DNA of 49,842 nucleotides. It comes from Psychrobacter sp. UBA5136 (lineage in GTDB: Bacteria; Pseudomonadota; Gammaproteobacteria; Pseudomonadales; Moraxellaceae). The notes beneath the pieces were generated by a model, which was not told where the DNA came from, did no database searches, and saw nothing but the letters and a program-made list of their open reading frames with translations. Of the stretch, positions 16,959 to 25,272 are shown piece after piece. Both the position numbers and the translations under genes were made by a program. How positions within the stretch are numbered: the stretch's first letter is position 1; each line of letters begins with the position of its first letter. The stretch covers positions 1-49,842 of the forward strand of contig NZ_DHYG01000036.1 of NCBI RefSeq assembly GCF_002414005.1, given 5' to 3'.

Positions 16959-17246
16959 TTACACCTCACCATCGTTAAAAATAGTTTGATTATTCAACCA
17001 TTCGATAACGTCAGCGTTACGCCATGCCGTCATAGTAGGAGATAACTTTACTGGCGCTGGAAAACGGCCATCACGTGACCATGCCCATAAGGTACTGCTA
17101 CCAAACGGTAAGAACGGTATAAGTTGGCTGGCACGTGACATGCCTTGCGGTGGTAAATAGGGTGAATTTAGGCTGTTAGTTATTTGCTCATTATCTTTTG
17201 AGGTGCTATCAACGGAGACGATAACGTTGGGATTTAGATTGATCAT
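16959..17246 (-). CDS. AlpA-family transcriptional regulator
   Basis: The 95-aa protein carries an AlpA/excisionase-type helix-turn-helix over about residues 38-90, including LIPFLPFGSSTLWAWSRDGR, FPAPVKLSPTMTAWRNADVIEWLNNQ. In P4-like elements AlpA relatives activate the integrase promoter or act in excision. Here it heads the replication operon and lies 1.0 kb from the integrase, separated by the 273-aa gene. The leader region of this gene (17247-17346) is AT-rich. Target sites are unknown; the doubled 12-bp repeats at the island ends are candidates. Confidence 0.85.
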   Translation of the reverse strand: MINLNPNVIVSVDSTSKDNEQITNSLNSPYLPPQGMSRASQLIPFLPFGSSTLWAWSRDGRFPAPVKLSPTMTAWRNADVIEWLNNQTIFNDGEV

Positions 17247-17346
17247 GTGTCTAGTTCCATAATGTGCCGCAATGTTCTACTGCGGATATGGATAGACTAA
17301 TAAGATATAAAATTAATTGCGGGATTAGAGTGAGTAAAGTGGGATT

Positions 17347-18168
17347 TTACTTAGTAAAATGTTGTTTTCTATGTTTCGAGATGATATTAGCAAGTGAATT
17401 ATCTTCGTAGCCTAATGATTGCTCTATTTTGTCAAAGTGGCTTACAATTTTTCTAGCTGCGTCGGCATTCGAATAAATAAACTTGCCATTTTCACGTTGT
17501 TTACTAAAATGCTTATCATGATAATCAAGGGCTTTTTCTTTAGGTTCTCTATAATTAACCCCCTTCTTAGAACCTCCTTTTGAACCATTTTCTTTATGTC
17601 TTTCAGATAACTTTTTTTGATAGGCGTTGATAAACGCTATGTTTTTGAACATTGCTTGTGATTGGCATTCTTTGCAAAAGTCATTCAATTGTATTGCCAC
17701 AAAATAGCTACCATTTTTAAAGGCAAAAATTCCCATTTCTCTATACGCTATTATCAAAGCTGCCCACCAGATAGGAAACCCTTTGAAAGAGCTGTTTCTC
17801 TTGTAAGCTAACGAAGTAAGTTCTTTATATTTAGTTGGTAAAAATTTATCTAATATATTTGTGATACCTTTTTTGGCACTATTAATTGTTGAGAAATCGA
17901 CATCATTAATACTTTTATCTATATATTGTTTTATATCTTTTTCAATATTATCCATTAGCTCTAAATGCTCTAAATTGACTAAATCGGTGTCGAGACATCC
18001 ATCAGCATAGTTTGAATACAGTAAAGAGCCGTCCTCTACAAATATACCATCACCAAATATAGCCCATGCTACTATCTCATTTAATGGAAAACGTAGGCTG
18101 CTCGCCATAGCTATATATATGTTCTTATTCCCGTCTTCCATAGTAATTTTTTTAGCTTCATCACTCAC
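17347..18168 (-). CDS. Unrecognised island protein, 273 aa
   Basis: The frame starts at GTG 18168 with AAAGG about 8 bases before it. The gene is more AT-rich than the core genes around the island. The protein has an aromatic-rich middle (FKGFPIWWAALIIAYREMGIFAFKNGSYF, about 127-155) and a cluster LNDFCKECQSQAMF with two Cys. Its C-terminal half is basic: NGSKGGSKKGVNYREPKEKALDYHDKHFSKQ. The last pattern is common in small proteins of integrative elements, but I cannot assign a family. It lies between the integrase and the AlpA gene, where regulators, excisionases or defence cargo are often found. Confidence 0.6.
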   Translation of the reverse strand: MSDEAKKITMEDGNKNIYIAMASSLRFPLNEIVAWAIFGDGIFVEDGSLLYSNYADGCLDTDLVNLEHLELMDNIEKDIKQYIDKSINDVDFSTINSAKKGITNILDKFLPTKYKELTSLAYKRNSSFKGFPIWWAALIIAYREMGIFAFKNGSYFVAIQLNDFCKECQSQAMFKNIAFINAYQKKLSERHKENGSKGGSKKGVNYREPKEKALDYHDKHFSKQRENGKFIYSNADAARKIVSHFDKIEQSLGYEDNSLANIISKHRKQHFTK

Positions 18169-18286
18169 AATTCACACCTTTACATTCTTAAATAAAAATA
18201 AGTGCAAGACGGTAATAGCTTGAGGAGTTAAATAGCCATCGTTAGGATAACTAGTCCTAGCCTTGCATAATCGATATAACTAAGTC

Positions 18287-19525
18287 TTAGCCCAGCTTTT
18301 GTGATTTTTGTTTGAAATTACCATGTATTACGTTATCAGTCTTGCCAGCGTAAGAAGCATCAATAAAATTCGCCCATTGGTGCATCATGTCTGTTCGATA
18401 AGGCAAGTGCTGCGCTCCGTTATAAGCTTTACTTATTTTGTTCTCTTTCTCGTGTGCCAGTTGCAGCTCTATTGCTTCGTGCATAAATTCTTGTTCATGT
18501 AAGGTAGTGCTGGCAAGCCCGCGAAATCCGTGACCAGTCATGCGTCCTTTGTAGCCCATGCGCCATAGGGCAGTAATGAAGGCATTGGTACTGTATGGTT
18601 TGCGCGTTGTTGTATTAAAAAACACATACTTATCTGAAAAGTTCATCGCCTTAATTTCTTGCAATATCTTCATTGCTTGTGGCGCGAGCGGTACTAGATG
18701 CGGTCTATCCATTTTCATCTTCTCGGCCGGTATGCGCCATATCTTGGCCTTGTAATCTATTTCCGACCATTCCATAAGACGAAGCTCTTGCGTTCGTACA
18801 AACGTGTAGCACATGAACCAAAAACCCAGCTTGACCAGCACATCGCCGCCATAAGCATCGATATCTTGTAGTAATTTGGGTAACTGCTGACTGGTAATGC
18901 GGCTATGGTGCTTAACTTTATGCGGCTGCAGAGCTTCCGTTAAGTCAGTGGCTGGATTGTGGGTGGTCAAACCCTCACGTATAGCTTGTTTGAATATCTG
19001 CCCCGTTTGGCGTATTGCTCTACGTGCCATATCAGTAGCGCCCCTTGTTTCTACAGCCTTTCCAATAGCTAAAACATCGGGCGCGGTTATGTCCTCTATA
19101 TTCATGTGACCAATGACGGGCTTAATATCGCGCTGGTATTGTGAGTAATCACGGCTATAGGTAGTGAGGGCTATGTGTGCTTTGCGGTCATCGTGCCAGC
19201 GCTGGGCTATGTTATCGAACGCCCTTGATCCGTCATTGTCTGCTTGTTGTCGCTTCTTGTCGTGCTTTGGGTTGATCCCTTGCGCTATCAGATCTTTTAT
19301 CTGTTGGTTACGCTGGCGAGCATCGGCAAGGCTCATTGCTGGATATTTACCAATGGTTAGGCTTTGGCGCTTATCAGCATACTTATAGTCACATACCCAT
19401 ACCTTGCTGCCAGTGCTACGAACCCATAGGCGCAGGTTATTACCGTCACTATATTTGTCAGGTCGGCTAGGTGTGCAAGTATCGGACGGCTTAAGGCGTT
19501 TGATTTGGCTATCAGTTAAGGACAT
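18287..19525 (-). CDS. int: P4-type tyrosine recombinase (integrase)
   Basis: The 412-aa protein has an N-terminal DUF4102 arm-binding domain (about 1-90, MSLTDSQIKRLKPS... LTIGKYPAMSLADAR), a core-binding domain (about 100-200) and a catalytic domain. Visible catalytic residues are R244 (RTQELR), H332 and R335 (GHGFRG), H358 (LAH) and Y368 (SKAYN). All are present, so it should be active. It lies next to tRNA-Pro with its 5' end toward the tRNA, the standard position for tRNA-targeting integrases. The doubled 12-bp repeat at 19551-19578 lies 26-53 bases before its ATG, so the same sites may serve recombination and autoregulation. Confidence 0.95.
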   Translation of the reverse strand: MSLTDSQIKRLKPSDTCTPSRPDKYSDGNNLRLWVRSTGSKVWVCDYKYADKRQSLTIGKYPAMSLADARQRNQQIKDLIAQGINPKHDKKRQQADNDGSRAFDNIAQRWHDDRKAHIALTTYSRDYSQYQRDIKPVIGHMNIEDITAPDVLAIGKAVETRGATDMARRAIRQTGQIFKQAIREGLTTHNPATDLTEALQPHKVKHHSRITSQQLPKLLQDIDAYGGDVLVKLGFWFMCYTFVRTQELRLMEWSEIDYKAKIWRIPAEKMKMDRPHLVPLAPQAMKILQEIKAMNFSDKYVFFNTTTRKPYSTNAFITALWRMGYKGRMTGHGFRGLASTTLHEQEFMHEAIELQLAHEKENKISKAYNGAQHLPYRTDMMHQWANFIDASYAGKTDNVIHGNFKQKSQKLG

Positions 19526-19550
19526 GACGGTATATTTCCATGAAGGTATA

Positions 19551-19578
19551 AAATATACCGTAAAATATACCGCAATTT
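19551..19578 (+). repeat. Doubled 12-bp repeat, right end of island
   Basis: Two tandem AAATATACCG-type 12-mers match the block at 5480-5507 with one mismatch in 28. It lies 101 bp inside attR and directly upstream of the integrase gene. Probable integrase arm sites or regulator operators. Confidence 0.65.
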
Positions 19579-19640
19579 TACATGGATTACTATGTTTTAT
19601 GATGGAGTGCTATGGAAAGTGTTTAGCCTACAAGCGGGCA

Positions 19641-19674
19641 AAATAAAGGGCAGACGGTCAATGACGGTCTGCCC
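19641..19674 (-). terminator. Terminator downstream of tRNA-Pro, supplied by the island
   Basis: GGGCAGAC (19648-19655) pairs with GTCTGCCC (19667-19674). Read on the minus strand it is followed by TTTATTT. It lies 13 bases beyond the tRNA 3' end inside the island, so it replaces the ancestral terminator displaced to the left boundary and insulates the integrase region from tRNA transcription. Confidence 0.7.
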
Positions 19675-19679
19675 TATAT

Positions 19680-19703
19680 CTATGTTTGGTCGGAACGGCA
19701 GGA
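19680..19703 (+). repeat. attR: right copy of the 24-bp attachment core
   Basis: Identical to 5401-5424. It covers the encoded CCA end, discriminator base, 3' acceptor strand and part of the T stem of tRNA-Pro, plus 7 downstream bases. Since the functional tRNA is on this side, integration reconstitutes the tRNA 3' end. Confidence 0.9.
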
Positions 19704-19763
19704 TTTGAACCTGCGACCACCACACCCCCAGTGTGGTGCGCTACCAGACTGCGCTACGCCCCG
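19687..19763 (-). tRNA. tRNA-Pro(GGG)
   Basis: Read on the minus strand the 77-nt sequence folds as a cloverleaf. Acceptor CGGGGCG pairs with CGTTCCG (two G-U pairs). The D arm is GCGCAGTCTGGTAGCGC, and the anticodon stem CCACA/TGTGG encloses CTGGGGG with anticodon GGG. The T arm is GCAGG-TTCAAAT-CCTGC. The discriminator is A and CCA is encoded. It closely resembles other proteobacterial proline tRNAs and is the integration target of the island. Confidence 0.95.
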
Positions 19764-19774
19764 AATGACTGACT

Positions 19775-19802
19775 ATTTTACGCAAAATTATGCATATTGC
19801 AA
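19775..19802 (-). promoter_or_regulatory. Promoter of tRNA-Pro
   Basis: On the minus strand TTGCAA (19802-19797) and TAAAAT (19780-19775) are 16 bases apart, and the tRNA begins 11 bases after the -10 box, the spacing expected for a tRNA promoter. It resembles the candidate S10 operon promoter (TTGCAA, N16, TATAAT). Confidence 0.6.
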
Positions 19803-19877
19803 GGGCTATTTATGTTAGCCAAAATCTACAATGGCATTTTACTGATCATAGTCGGTTGCATACATAGTCATTCAACC

Positions 19878-21404
19878 TTAACCCAATAGCTCTTTTAGGA
19901 TTTGGTTGACTTGTTGCGGGTTGGCACTGCCGCGGCTGGCTTTCATCACTTGCCCAACCAGACCGTTAAAGGCTTTTTCTTTACCGCCGCGATACTCATC
20001 GACCATCGCTTGGTTTTTTGCAATGACCTCTTCAACCATGGCTTTAATTGCGCCCGTATCGGTTTCTTGCTTAAGACCTTTTTCTTCGATGATTTTATCT
20101 GCTGCGTCATCGGCATCGCCGCCTTCGCGCTCATAGAGGGCGCTAAAGACTTTTTTAGCCAATTTGCCTGATAAAGTATCGTCTTTAATTCGCGCCAGCA
20201 TACCAGCCAATTGCTTGGCGCTAATAGGCGAGTCGGCGATATCTTTATCATCTTTATTAAGGGCACCGAGCAGATCGCCCATGACCCAGTTAGCCGCCAT
20301 TTTGGCATCTTGTTGTCCGATCTCATTGACGACATTTTCAAAGTAATCAGCAAGTGTACGACTAGCAGTTAAGATACGCGCGTCGTATTCTGAAAGCCCA
20401 AGTGCTTCTTCAAAACGTGCACGGCGGGCGACAGGTAACTCAGGCATCGCCGCTTTAATCTCGTCGACCGTATGCTGCTCAATACGGACAGGCAGCAAGT
20501 CAGGATCAGGGAAGTAGCGATAGTCGTTAGCGTCTTCTTTGGTACGCATGGTGCGCGTTTCGTCACGCTCAGGATCATATAGCATCGTCGCTTGGATAAC
20601 TTTACCGCCATCTTCAATGATGTCGATTTGACGCTCGATTTCACGATTGATGGCGCGTTCGATAAAACGGAATGAGTTGAGGTTTTTCAGCTCAGTACGT
20701 GTACCCAAATCCGCGCCTGGCTTACGCACAGAGACGTTACAGTCGCAGCGGAATGAGCCTTCTGCCATAATCGCATCTGAGATACCAAGCCACGTGACCA
20801 GCTGGTGAATGGCTTTGATATAGGCAATCGCTTCAGCAGCTGAGCGCATATCAGGCTCAGAGACGATTTCGATAAGTGGCGTGCCTGCGCGGTTAAGGTC
20901 AACGCCCGTCATATCAACGACGGCATCGTGCACGGATTTACCAGCATCTTCTTCTAAATGCGCGCGAGTGATGCCCATGCGTTTAGGGTATTCGTTTTTC
21001 TCGCCTTCATTGACCATGACATCGATATAACCCTTGCCAACGATAGGGTTGGCCATTTGGGTAATTTGATAGCCTTTTGGTAGATCAGGGTAAAAGTAGT
21101 TTTTACGGTCAAAAGTATTAAACAAACCCAGCTCAGCATTGATACCCATACCAAATTTTAAGGCACGATCGACGACGCCAGTATTAAGTACGGGCAAGAC
21201 GCCAGGCAGGCCTAAATCTACGATACTGGCTTGGGTATTTGGCTCGTGACCAAAATCGGTTGGCGCGTTTGAAAATATTTTACTTTCCGTATTTAGCTGG
21301 CAGTGAATCTCGATACCGATGACCACTTCGTAGCCATCAACGAACAGCTCTTTGCGGACGATATCTTGCTGAGCGGCATTATCAGTAGTCGTTGCGGTGT
21401 TCAT
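19878..21404 (-). CDS. gatB: Asp/Glu-tRNA(Asn/Gln) amidotransferase subunit B
   Basis: GatB is the tRNA-binding and kinase-type subunit of the GatCAB complex, which converts misacylated Glu-tRNA(Gln) or Asp-tRNA(Asn) to the amidated form in the cytoplasm. The 508-aa protein shows YEVVIGIEIHCQLNT, SKIFS, NRAGTPLIEIVSEPD, ADLGTRTELKNLNSF and the C-terminal YqeY-like tail domain ending GSANPQQVNQILKELL. The frame is open 96 bases further upstream inside gatA, but the ATG at 21404 has GGAG before it and overlaps the gatA stop by one base (TAATG), so I start there. Last gene of gatC-gatA-gatB. Confidence 0.97.
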   Translation of the reverse strand: MNTATTTDNAAQQDIVRKELFVDGYEVVIGIEIHCQLNTESKIFSNAPTDFGHEPNTQASIVDLGLPGVLPVLNTGVVDRALKFGMGINAELGLFNTFDRKNYFYPDLPKGYQITQMANPIVGKGYIDVMVNEGEKNEYPKRMGITRAHLEEDAGKSVHDAVVDMTGVDLNRAGTPLIEIVSEPDMRSAAEAIAYIKAIHQLVTWLGISDAIMAEGSFRCDCNVSVRKPGADLGTRTELKNLNSFRFIERAINREIERQIDIIEDGGKVIQATMLYDPERDETRTMRTKEDANDYRYFPDPDLLPVRIEQHTVDEIKAAMPELPVARRARFEEALGLSEYDARILTASRTLADYFENVVNEIGQQDAKMAANWVMGDLLGALNKDDKDIADSPISAKQLAGMLARIKDDTLSGKLAKKVFSALYEREGGDADDAADKIIEEKGLKQETDTGAIKAMVEEVIAKNQAMVDEYRGGKEKAFNGLVGQVMKASRGSANPQQVNQILKELLG

Positions 21405-22906
21405 TATACCGTCTCCTTCGCGATGGTAGAGTGTTGTAAATGGTGGTCTGTATGCTGCTGGAATAAATGCGCGGTAGACAGCAATTTGCTTTCTTGCCAA
21501 TATTGTCCAATCAACTGCAAACCAATTGGCAGGCCGTTTGAGGTTAAACCAACAGGCTGACTAAGCGCAGGGAGACCGGCTAAATTGACGCCGATGGTAT
21601 ACACGTCGCCCAAATACATGGTCGCAGGGTCAAGGTCTTCAGCAAGCTTATAAGCAGCGGTCGGCGCAGTTGGACTGGCGATGACGTCACAATTAACAAA
21701 AGCGTCTTCAAAATCTTGCACAATCAGACGGCGCACTTTTTGTGCTTTAGTATAATAAGCATCAAAGTAACCCGCTGATAGCGCGTAAGTCCCCGTCAAA
21801 ATACGGCGTTGTACTTCAGGGCCAAAGCCTTCTGAGCGTGAGCGCGTGTATAAATCGATAAGATCGGTTGGGTTTTCACAGCGATAACCAAAACGCACGC
21901 CATCAAAACGCGATAAGTTCGATGATGCTTCAGCAGGGGCGAGCATATAATAAGTGGCAAGGGTAATTTCAGGGTCAGTGATGTTGACTTCTACAATCGT
22001 CGCCCCAAGCGCTTCGTATTGTTTTAGCGCCGCACGTACCGCTTGCTCGACCTCAGCATCGAGTCCTTTGCTAAAGTACTCTTTTGCAACGCCAATACGT
22101 AAGCCTTCTAATGGCTTGGCGCTGTCACCAGCGGTAGCGACAGCATGGTTTAAGTCTTGCACATAATCAGGCATATCATGCTTAATAGAAGTGGCATCGC
22201 GTGGGTCGTGACCAATCATCGGTTGCAGCAAATAAGCGCAGTCCATCGCACTACGGCCCAAGCTGCCTGCTTGATCAAGACTTGACGCATAAGCAATCAT
22301 ACCAAAACGCGAAACGCGACCATAAGTGGGTTTAATCCCCGTTAGGCCGCAAAATGACGCAGGTTGGCGAATAGAGCCACCCGTATCACTGGCAGTAGCA
22401 ACCGGAACAAATCCTGAAGCAACGGCAGCGGCACTACCACCTGATGAGCCACCTGGCACGCGCTCAAGATTCCAAGGATTGTGTACCGCGCCATAATAAG
22501 AGCTCTCATTATCCGAGCCCATCGCAAACTCATCCATATTGAGCTTACCAAGGCTAATCATGCCGGCTTTATCGATATTGGTGACGATAGTGGCATCATA
22601 AGGTGAAATAAAGTTATGTAGCATTTTTGAGCCACACGTCGTTAAGACGCCTTGGGTACAAAATATATCTTTATGCGCCATCGGCACACCAAGCAGGGGA
22701 CGCTTGTCACCTTGGGCACGCATCTCATCAGCAGCTTGTGCTTGTGCGCGCGCCGTTTCAGAGGTATGGGTGATAAAGCTATTAATCTTACTATCTAGCG
22801 CGTCGATACGCTTAATATAGTGCTCAGTTAATTCCGCGCTACTAAATTGTTTGTCTTGCAAGCCCGTAATCAGCTGCTGGGTACTTAAAAGGTGAAGTTC
22901 AGACAT
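21404..22906 (-). CDS. gatA: Asp/Glu-tRNA(Asn/Gln) amidotransferase subunit A
   Basis: This 500-aa amidase-signature enzyme releases ammonia from glutamine for transfer by GatB. The Ser-cisSer-Lys catalytic set is visible: K79 in PMAHKDIF, S154 in PGGSSGGSAAAVA and S178 in SDTGGSIRQPA. The length is normal for the family. It lies 68 bp after gatC and overlaps gatB by one base, consistent with balanced subunit synthesis. Confidence 0.97.
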   Translation of the reverse strand: MSELHLLSTQQLITGLQDKQFSSAELTEHYIKRIDALDSKINSFITHTSETARAQAQAADEMRAQGDKRPLLGVPMAHKDIFCTQGVLTTCGSKMLHNFISPYDATIVTNIDKAGMISLGKLNMDEFAMGSDNESSYYGAVHNPWNLERVPGGSSGGSAAAVASGFVPVATASDTGGSIRQPASFCGLTGIKPTYGRVSRFGMIAYASSLDQAGSLGRSAMDCAYLLQPMIGHDPRDATSIKHDMPDYVQDLNHAVATAGDSAKPLEGLRIGVAKEYFSKGLDAEVEQAVRAALKQYEALGATIVEVNITDPEITLATYYMLAPAEASSNLSRFDGVRFGYRCENPTDLIDLYTRSRSEGFGPEVQRRILTGTYALSAGYFDAYYTKAQKVRRLIVQDFEDAFVNCDVIASPTAPTAAYKLAEDLDPATMYLGDVYTIGVNLAGLPALSQPVGLTSNGLPIGLQLIGQYWQESKLLSTAHLFQQHTDHHLQHSTIAKETV

Positions 22907-22974
22907 AAGGTGTCGTCCGTCAAAATGTGAATAACATTAAATAAAGTGGAATACGGTAAAAATTATTGAGGCAA

Positions 22975-23289
22975 TTATTCAATCACTTGGGGCACAAGGT
23001 ATAAACCTGCTTCTACGGCAGGCGCGACCGATTGATTGCGCTCGCGATTGATATCGTGTTTGGCGACATCGGCGCGCAACTCTTGGCAGGCTTCATGAAT
23101 GTTTGCCAAGGGTTTAATGCCGGTTGTGTCGACATTAGCAAGCGTTTGCATCAGTTTTAATACATCGCTGATATCATCAGCGTAGCTACTGGCAGTATCT
23201 TCATCGACACCTAGGCGCGCAAGGCGGGCAACTTCTAAGATCTCTTGACGGCTGACATTATTCTCAGTCGCGAGGGTTGGCTGTGACAT
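22975..23289 (-). CDS. gatC: Asp/Glu-tRNA(Asn/Gln) amidotransferase subunit C
   Basis: The 104-aa protein is the small GatC subunit that wraps around GatA and GatB and stabilises the complex. It shows EILEVARLARLGVD, a DISDVLKLMQTLANVDTTGIKPLANIHEA core and the C-terminal LVPQVIE. GGAG precedes the start (minus strand, about 23296-23299). It is the first gene of the gatCAB operon, divergent from mreB. Confidence 0.93.
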   Translation of the reverse strand: MSQPTLATENNVSRQEILEVARLARLGVDEDTASSYADDISDVLKLMQTLANVDTTGIKPLANIHEACQELRADVAKHDINRERNQSVAPAVEAGLYLVPQVIE

Positions 23290-23487
23290 AATTTCTCCAG
23301 TGAAGGACGGTTTTTATTAGAGTAGGTATAAAAAATAGGTAACCGTTAAAGTGGTTAATGACTAAAAAATACTCACACAAGGGGCTATATGAGTTTTTTA
23401 TAGAAAGTACCTTATTATAAAGCATCTCACCCAAGATTACAGAGCAGGGGATTGATTGCTGCACAATATCACCAAAGTTAGAATGTT

Positions 23488-23700
23488 TTATAAAGCTGAG
23501 TTATTAAACTTATGGCTATAGATAGATGACCAATTACATACCATTTCGTTATAAAATACGTTACAGTATGCCCCCACTGCTAAGCCAAATGCTAAGTAAA
23601 TGCCTTCAAAACGCGCAGCAAAAATCATATTTGGCTTTTGCACCTTGTTAATGATTGAATTAAATGATGTTTCATTAAATGGCATGGTATTGTCTGTCAT
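23488..23700 (-). CDS. Doubtful small hypothetical protein, 70 aa
   Basis: An open frame of 70 codons in the gatC-mreB gap. The predicted peptide has a mildly hydrophobic middle (IFAARFEGIYLAFGLAVGAY) that could span a membrane. No ribosome site is evident before the ATG and no family is recognised. It could equally be chance coding in an AT-rich gap; listed because nothing else explains the stretch. Confidence 0.2.
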   Translation of the reverse strand: MTDNTMPFNETSFNSIINKVQKPNMIFAARFEGIYLAFGLAVGAYCNVFYNEMVCNWSSIYSHKFNNSAL

Positions 23701-23773
23701 TTAAACTTTGTAACATCTTTTCGCGTTTAAGGGCAAAATCCTCACGTACTGATGCAAATATCTGTGTTTTTTT

Positions 23774-23807
23774 TGAGCTAAATCGGTATAATTTAGCTCA
23801 GTTTTTT
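23774..23807 (+). promoter_or_regulatory. Perfect 10-bp dyad with TATAAT loop upstream of mreB
   Basis: TGAGCTAAAT (23774-23783) and ATTTAGCTCA (23791-23800) are exact inverse complements around CGGTATA, and GTTTTTT follows. It has the form of a terminator in the mreB direction, yet no plus-strand gene lies upstream. TATAAT (23787-23792) spans loop and right arm. It is either a leader attenuator, an operator over the -10 box or the terminator of an unseen short RNA. No good -35 box is found 16-18 bases upstream. Confidence 0.5.
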
Positions 23808-23962
23808 CATTTCATCATTATTGCTTCGGTTTGACTTGCTGCGATGATAAACTCGCGCCGTAGGTCATGTCTAACGACGACCTGCTCAACACTGACGAGT
23901 AACCCTCGGTCAATTTCGTTCGCCTCATTCGCCTCACTTGTAAGACGCTGGATATATTAGCC

Positions 23963-24991
23963 ATGAACCCGTTTGGATTTTTATCAAATAATATCGCAAT
24001 CGACCTCGGTACTGCGAACACCCTTATTTTTATTCCTGGTAAAGGGGTGGTGCTCGACGAGCCAACCGTAGTCGCGCTACGAAGTAATCGTACCCAAAAC
24101 CCTACTGTTGCCGCCGTTGGTATTGATGCCAAACAGATGCTGGGACGTACGCCTGCCAATATTACGGCTATCCGCCCCTTAAAAGATGGCGTGATTGCAG
24201 ACTTTGAAGTGACGCAAAAGATGCTCAAGCACTTTATCACTAAGGTAAAAGCCAAGCGTTTTATGGCGCAGCCTAACGTGGTGGTTTGTGTGCCATGCAA
24301 ATCGACGTTGGTTGAGCGTAAAGCGATTCGTGAAGCGGTATCGTCAGCGGGCGCGAGCAAAGTATTGTTGCTCGAAGAGCCAATGGCCGCGGCAATCGGT
24401 GCTGGCATGCCCGTGCATGAAGCCAGTGGTTCGATGGTCGTTGATATCGGTGGTGGCACCACTGAGATTGCTGTCATCGCACTATCAGGCTGCGTTTATG
24501 CCGAGTCGATTCGTATTGGCGGCGATATGTTTGATGAAGCGATTATTACTCATGTGCGCCGTACGCATGGCTGCGTGATTGGTGAAACCACCGCTGAGCG
24601 TATCAAGCAAGAAGTAGGTTCGGCGTTAAATGAAGACAGTCAATTAGAGGTCGAAGTTCGTGGTCGTAGTATGGCAGAAGGCGTACCAAAGACGTTTACA
24701 GTCAATTCAGAAGAAGTGCAAAAAGCCCTAAGCGATCCATTAAGCGGCATTGTGAGTGCGGTAAAGGCAGCGCTTGAACAAACGCCACCTGAGCTGTCAT
24801 CAGATATCGCTGAGCGCGGTATTGTCTTAACGGGTGGCGGGGCGTTGCTGCGTGATTTAGATAAACTGATCTCTAAAGAAACCGGTCTGCCTGTGACCGT
24901 TGCAGAAGAGCCATTGACCTGCGTAAGCCGCGGCGGTGGTATTGCGCTTGATTTTATCAACAACAAAAGTCTAAATATGATTTTTGTTTAA
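23963..24991 (+). CDS. mreB: Rod-shape actin-like protein MreB
   Basis: MreB forms membrane-associated filaments that direct lateral cell-wall synthesis. The 342-aa protein has the actin-fold nucleotide motifs DLGTAN (14-19), DIGGGTTE (161-168) and LTGGGALLRDLD near the C-terminus, and an N-terminal MNPFGFLSNN membrane-contact segment. It is the first gene of mreB-mreC-mreD. A 281-bp gap separates it from mreC, containing a 13-bp hairpin with two G-U pairs (25081-25111). Confidence 0.97.
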   Translation: MNPFGFLSNNIAIDLGTANTLIFIPGKGVVLDEPTVVALRSNRTQNPTVAAVGIDAKQMLGRTPANITAIRPLKDGVIADFEVTQKMLKHFITKVKAKRFMAQPNVVVCVPCKSTLVERKAIREAVSSAGASKVLLLEEPMAAAIGAGMPVHEASGSMVVDIGGGTTEIAVIALSGCVYAESIRIGGDMFDEAIITHVRRTHGCVIGETTAERIKQEVGSALNEDSQLEVEVRGRSMAEGVPKTFTVNSEEVQKALSDPLSGIVSAVKAALEQTPPELSSDIAERGIVLTGGGALLRDLDKLISKETGLPVTVAEEPLTCVSRGGGIALDFINNKSLNMIFV

Positions 24992-25080
24992 AGCTCATTC
25001 AGCAGGCATGGCTATATTTGCCTTGCTTGCTTAAAGCCAGAGTTATATCGAGTGGTCGATTACAAAAATCGTTTTATCCT

Positions 25081-25111
25081 ATTAAAGGTAGCCAATAAGG
25101 TTGCCTTTAAT
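25081..25111 (+). other. Hairpin between mreB and mreC
   Basis: ATTAAAGGTAGCC (25081-25093) pairs with GGTTGCCTTTAAT (25099-25111) over a 5-base AATAA loop, with two G-U pairs. It lacks a following T run. It may be an mRNA processing or stability element separating abundant mreB from mreCD expression; function inferred only. Confidence 0.5.
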
Positions 25112-25272
25112 GACATTTACCCATGCCAAAATGACGTATCAGTACGGTAGCAGTCACACGCGGCTATTAACGTATCGTTTTTATTGCGAACCGACGATAT
25201 ATGCTGATATTTTTTGCTGTTATGCCAAGTGCCAGCCATAGCTCATATTAAAACCTCTAGATTAGACCAATT

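Larger units (their letters stand above)
5401..19703. mobile_element. Integrated island in the 3' end of tRNA-Pro(GGG)
   Basis: A 24-bp exact repeat occurs at 5401-5424 and 19680-19703. The right copy covers the last 17 bases of tRNA-Pro(GGG) plus 7 bases beyond it. Between the copies lie a tyrosine integrase adjacent to the tRNA, an AlpA-like regulator, a replication module (DUF1376 protein and DnaB-like helicase) and a type I restriction-modification cassette. No virion structure, packaging, lysis or conjugation genes are seen in the 14.3 kb. The organisation resembles P4- or PICI-like satellites and other small tRNA-targeted integrative elements, but assignment to a class is an inference. 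The tRNA is left intact at the right boundary. Confidence 0.9.
23290..23962. other. Divergent gatC-mreB intergenic region
   Basis: This is a 673-bp stretch between divergent core operons. It holds a weakly supported 70-codon minus-strand frame (23488-23700), a minus-strand TATAAT-like box at 23419-23414 that might serve gatC, and the perfect dyad at 23774-23800 upstream of mreB. Otherwise it is AT-rich with no recognised gene. Confidence 0.55.

Noticed and set aside
21405..21500. N-terminal extension of gatB by 32 codons
   Set aside because: It lies wholly inside gatA; the downstream ATG has a good ribosome site, a TAATG junction with gatA and the family-typical length.
23264..23464. A 66-codon minus-strand frame overlapping the gatC start
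   Set aside because: It overlaps gatC in another frame, has no ribosome site and its composition looks like translated noncoding DNA.
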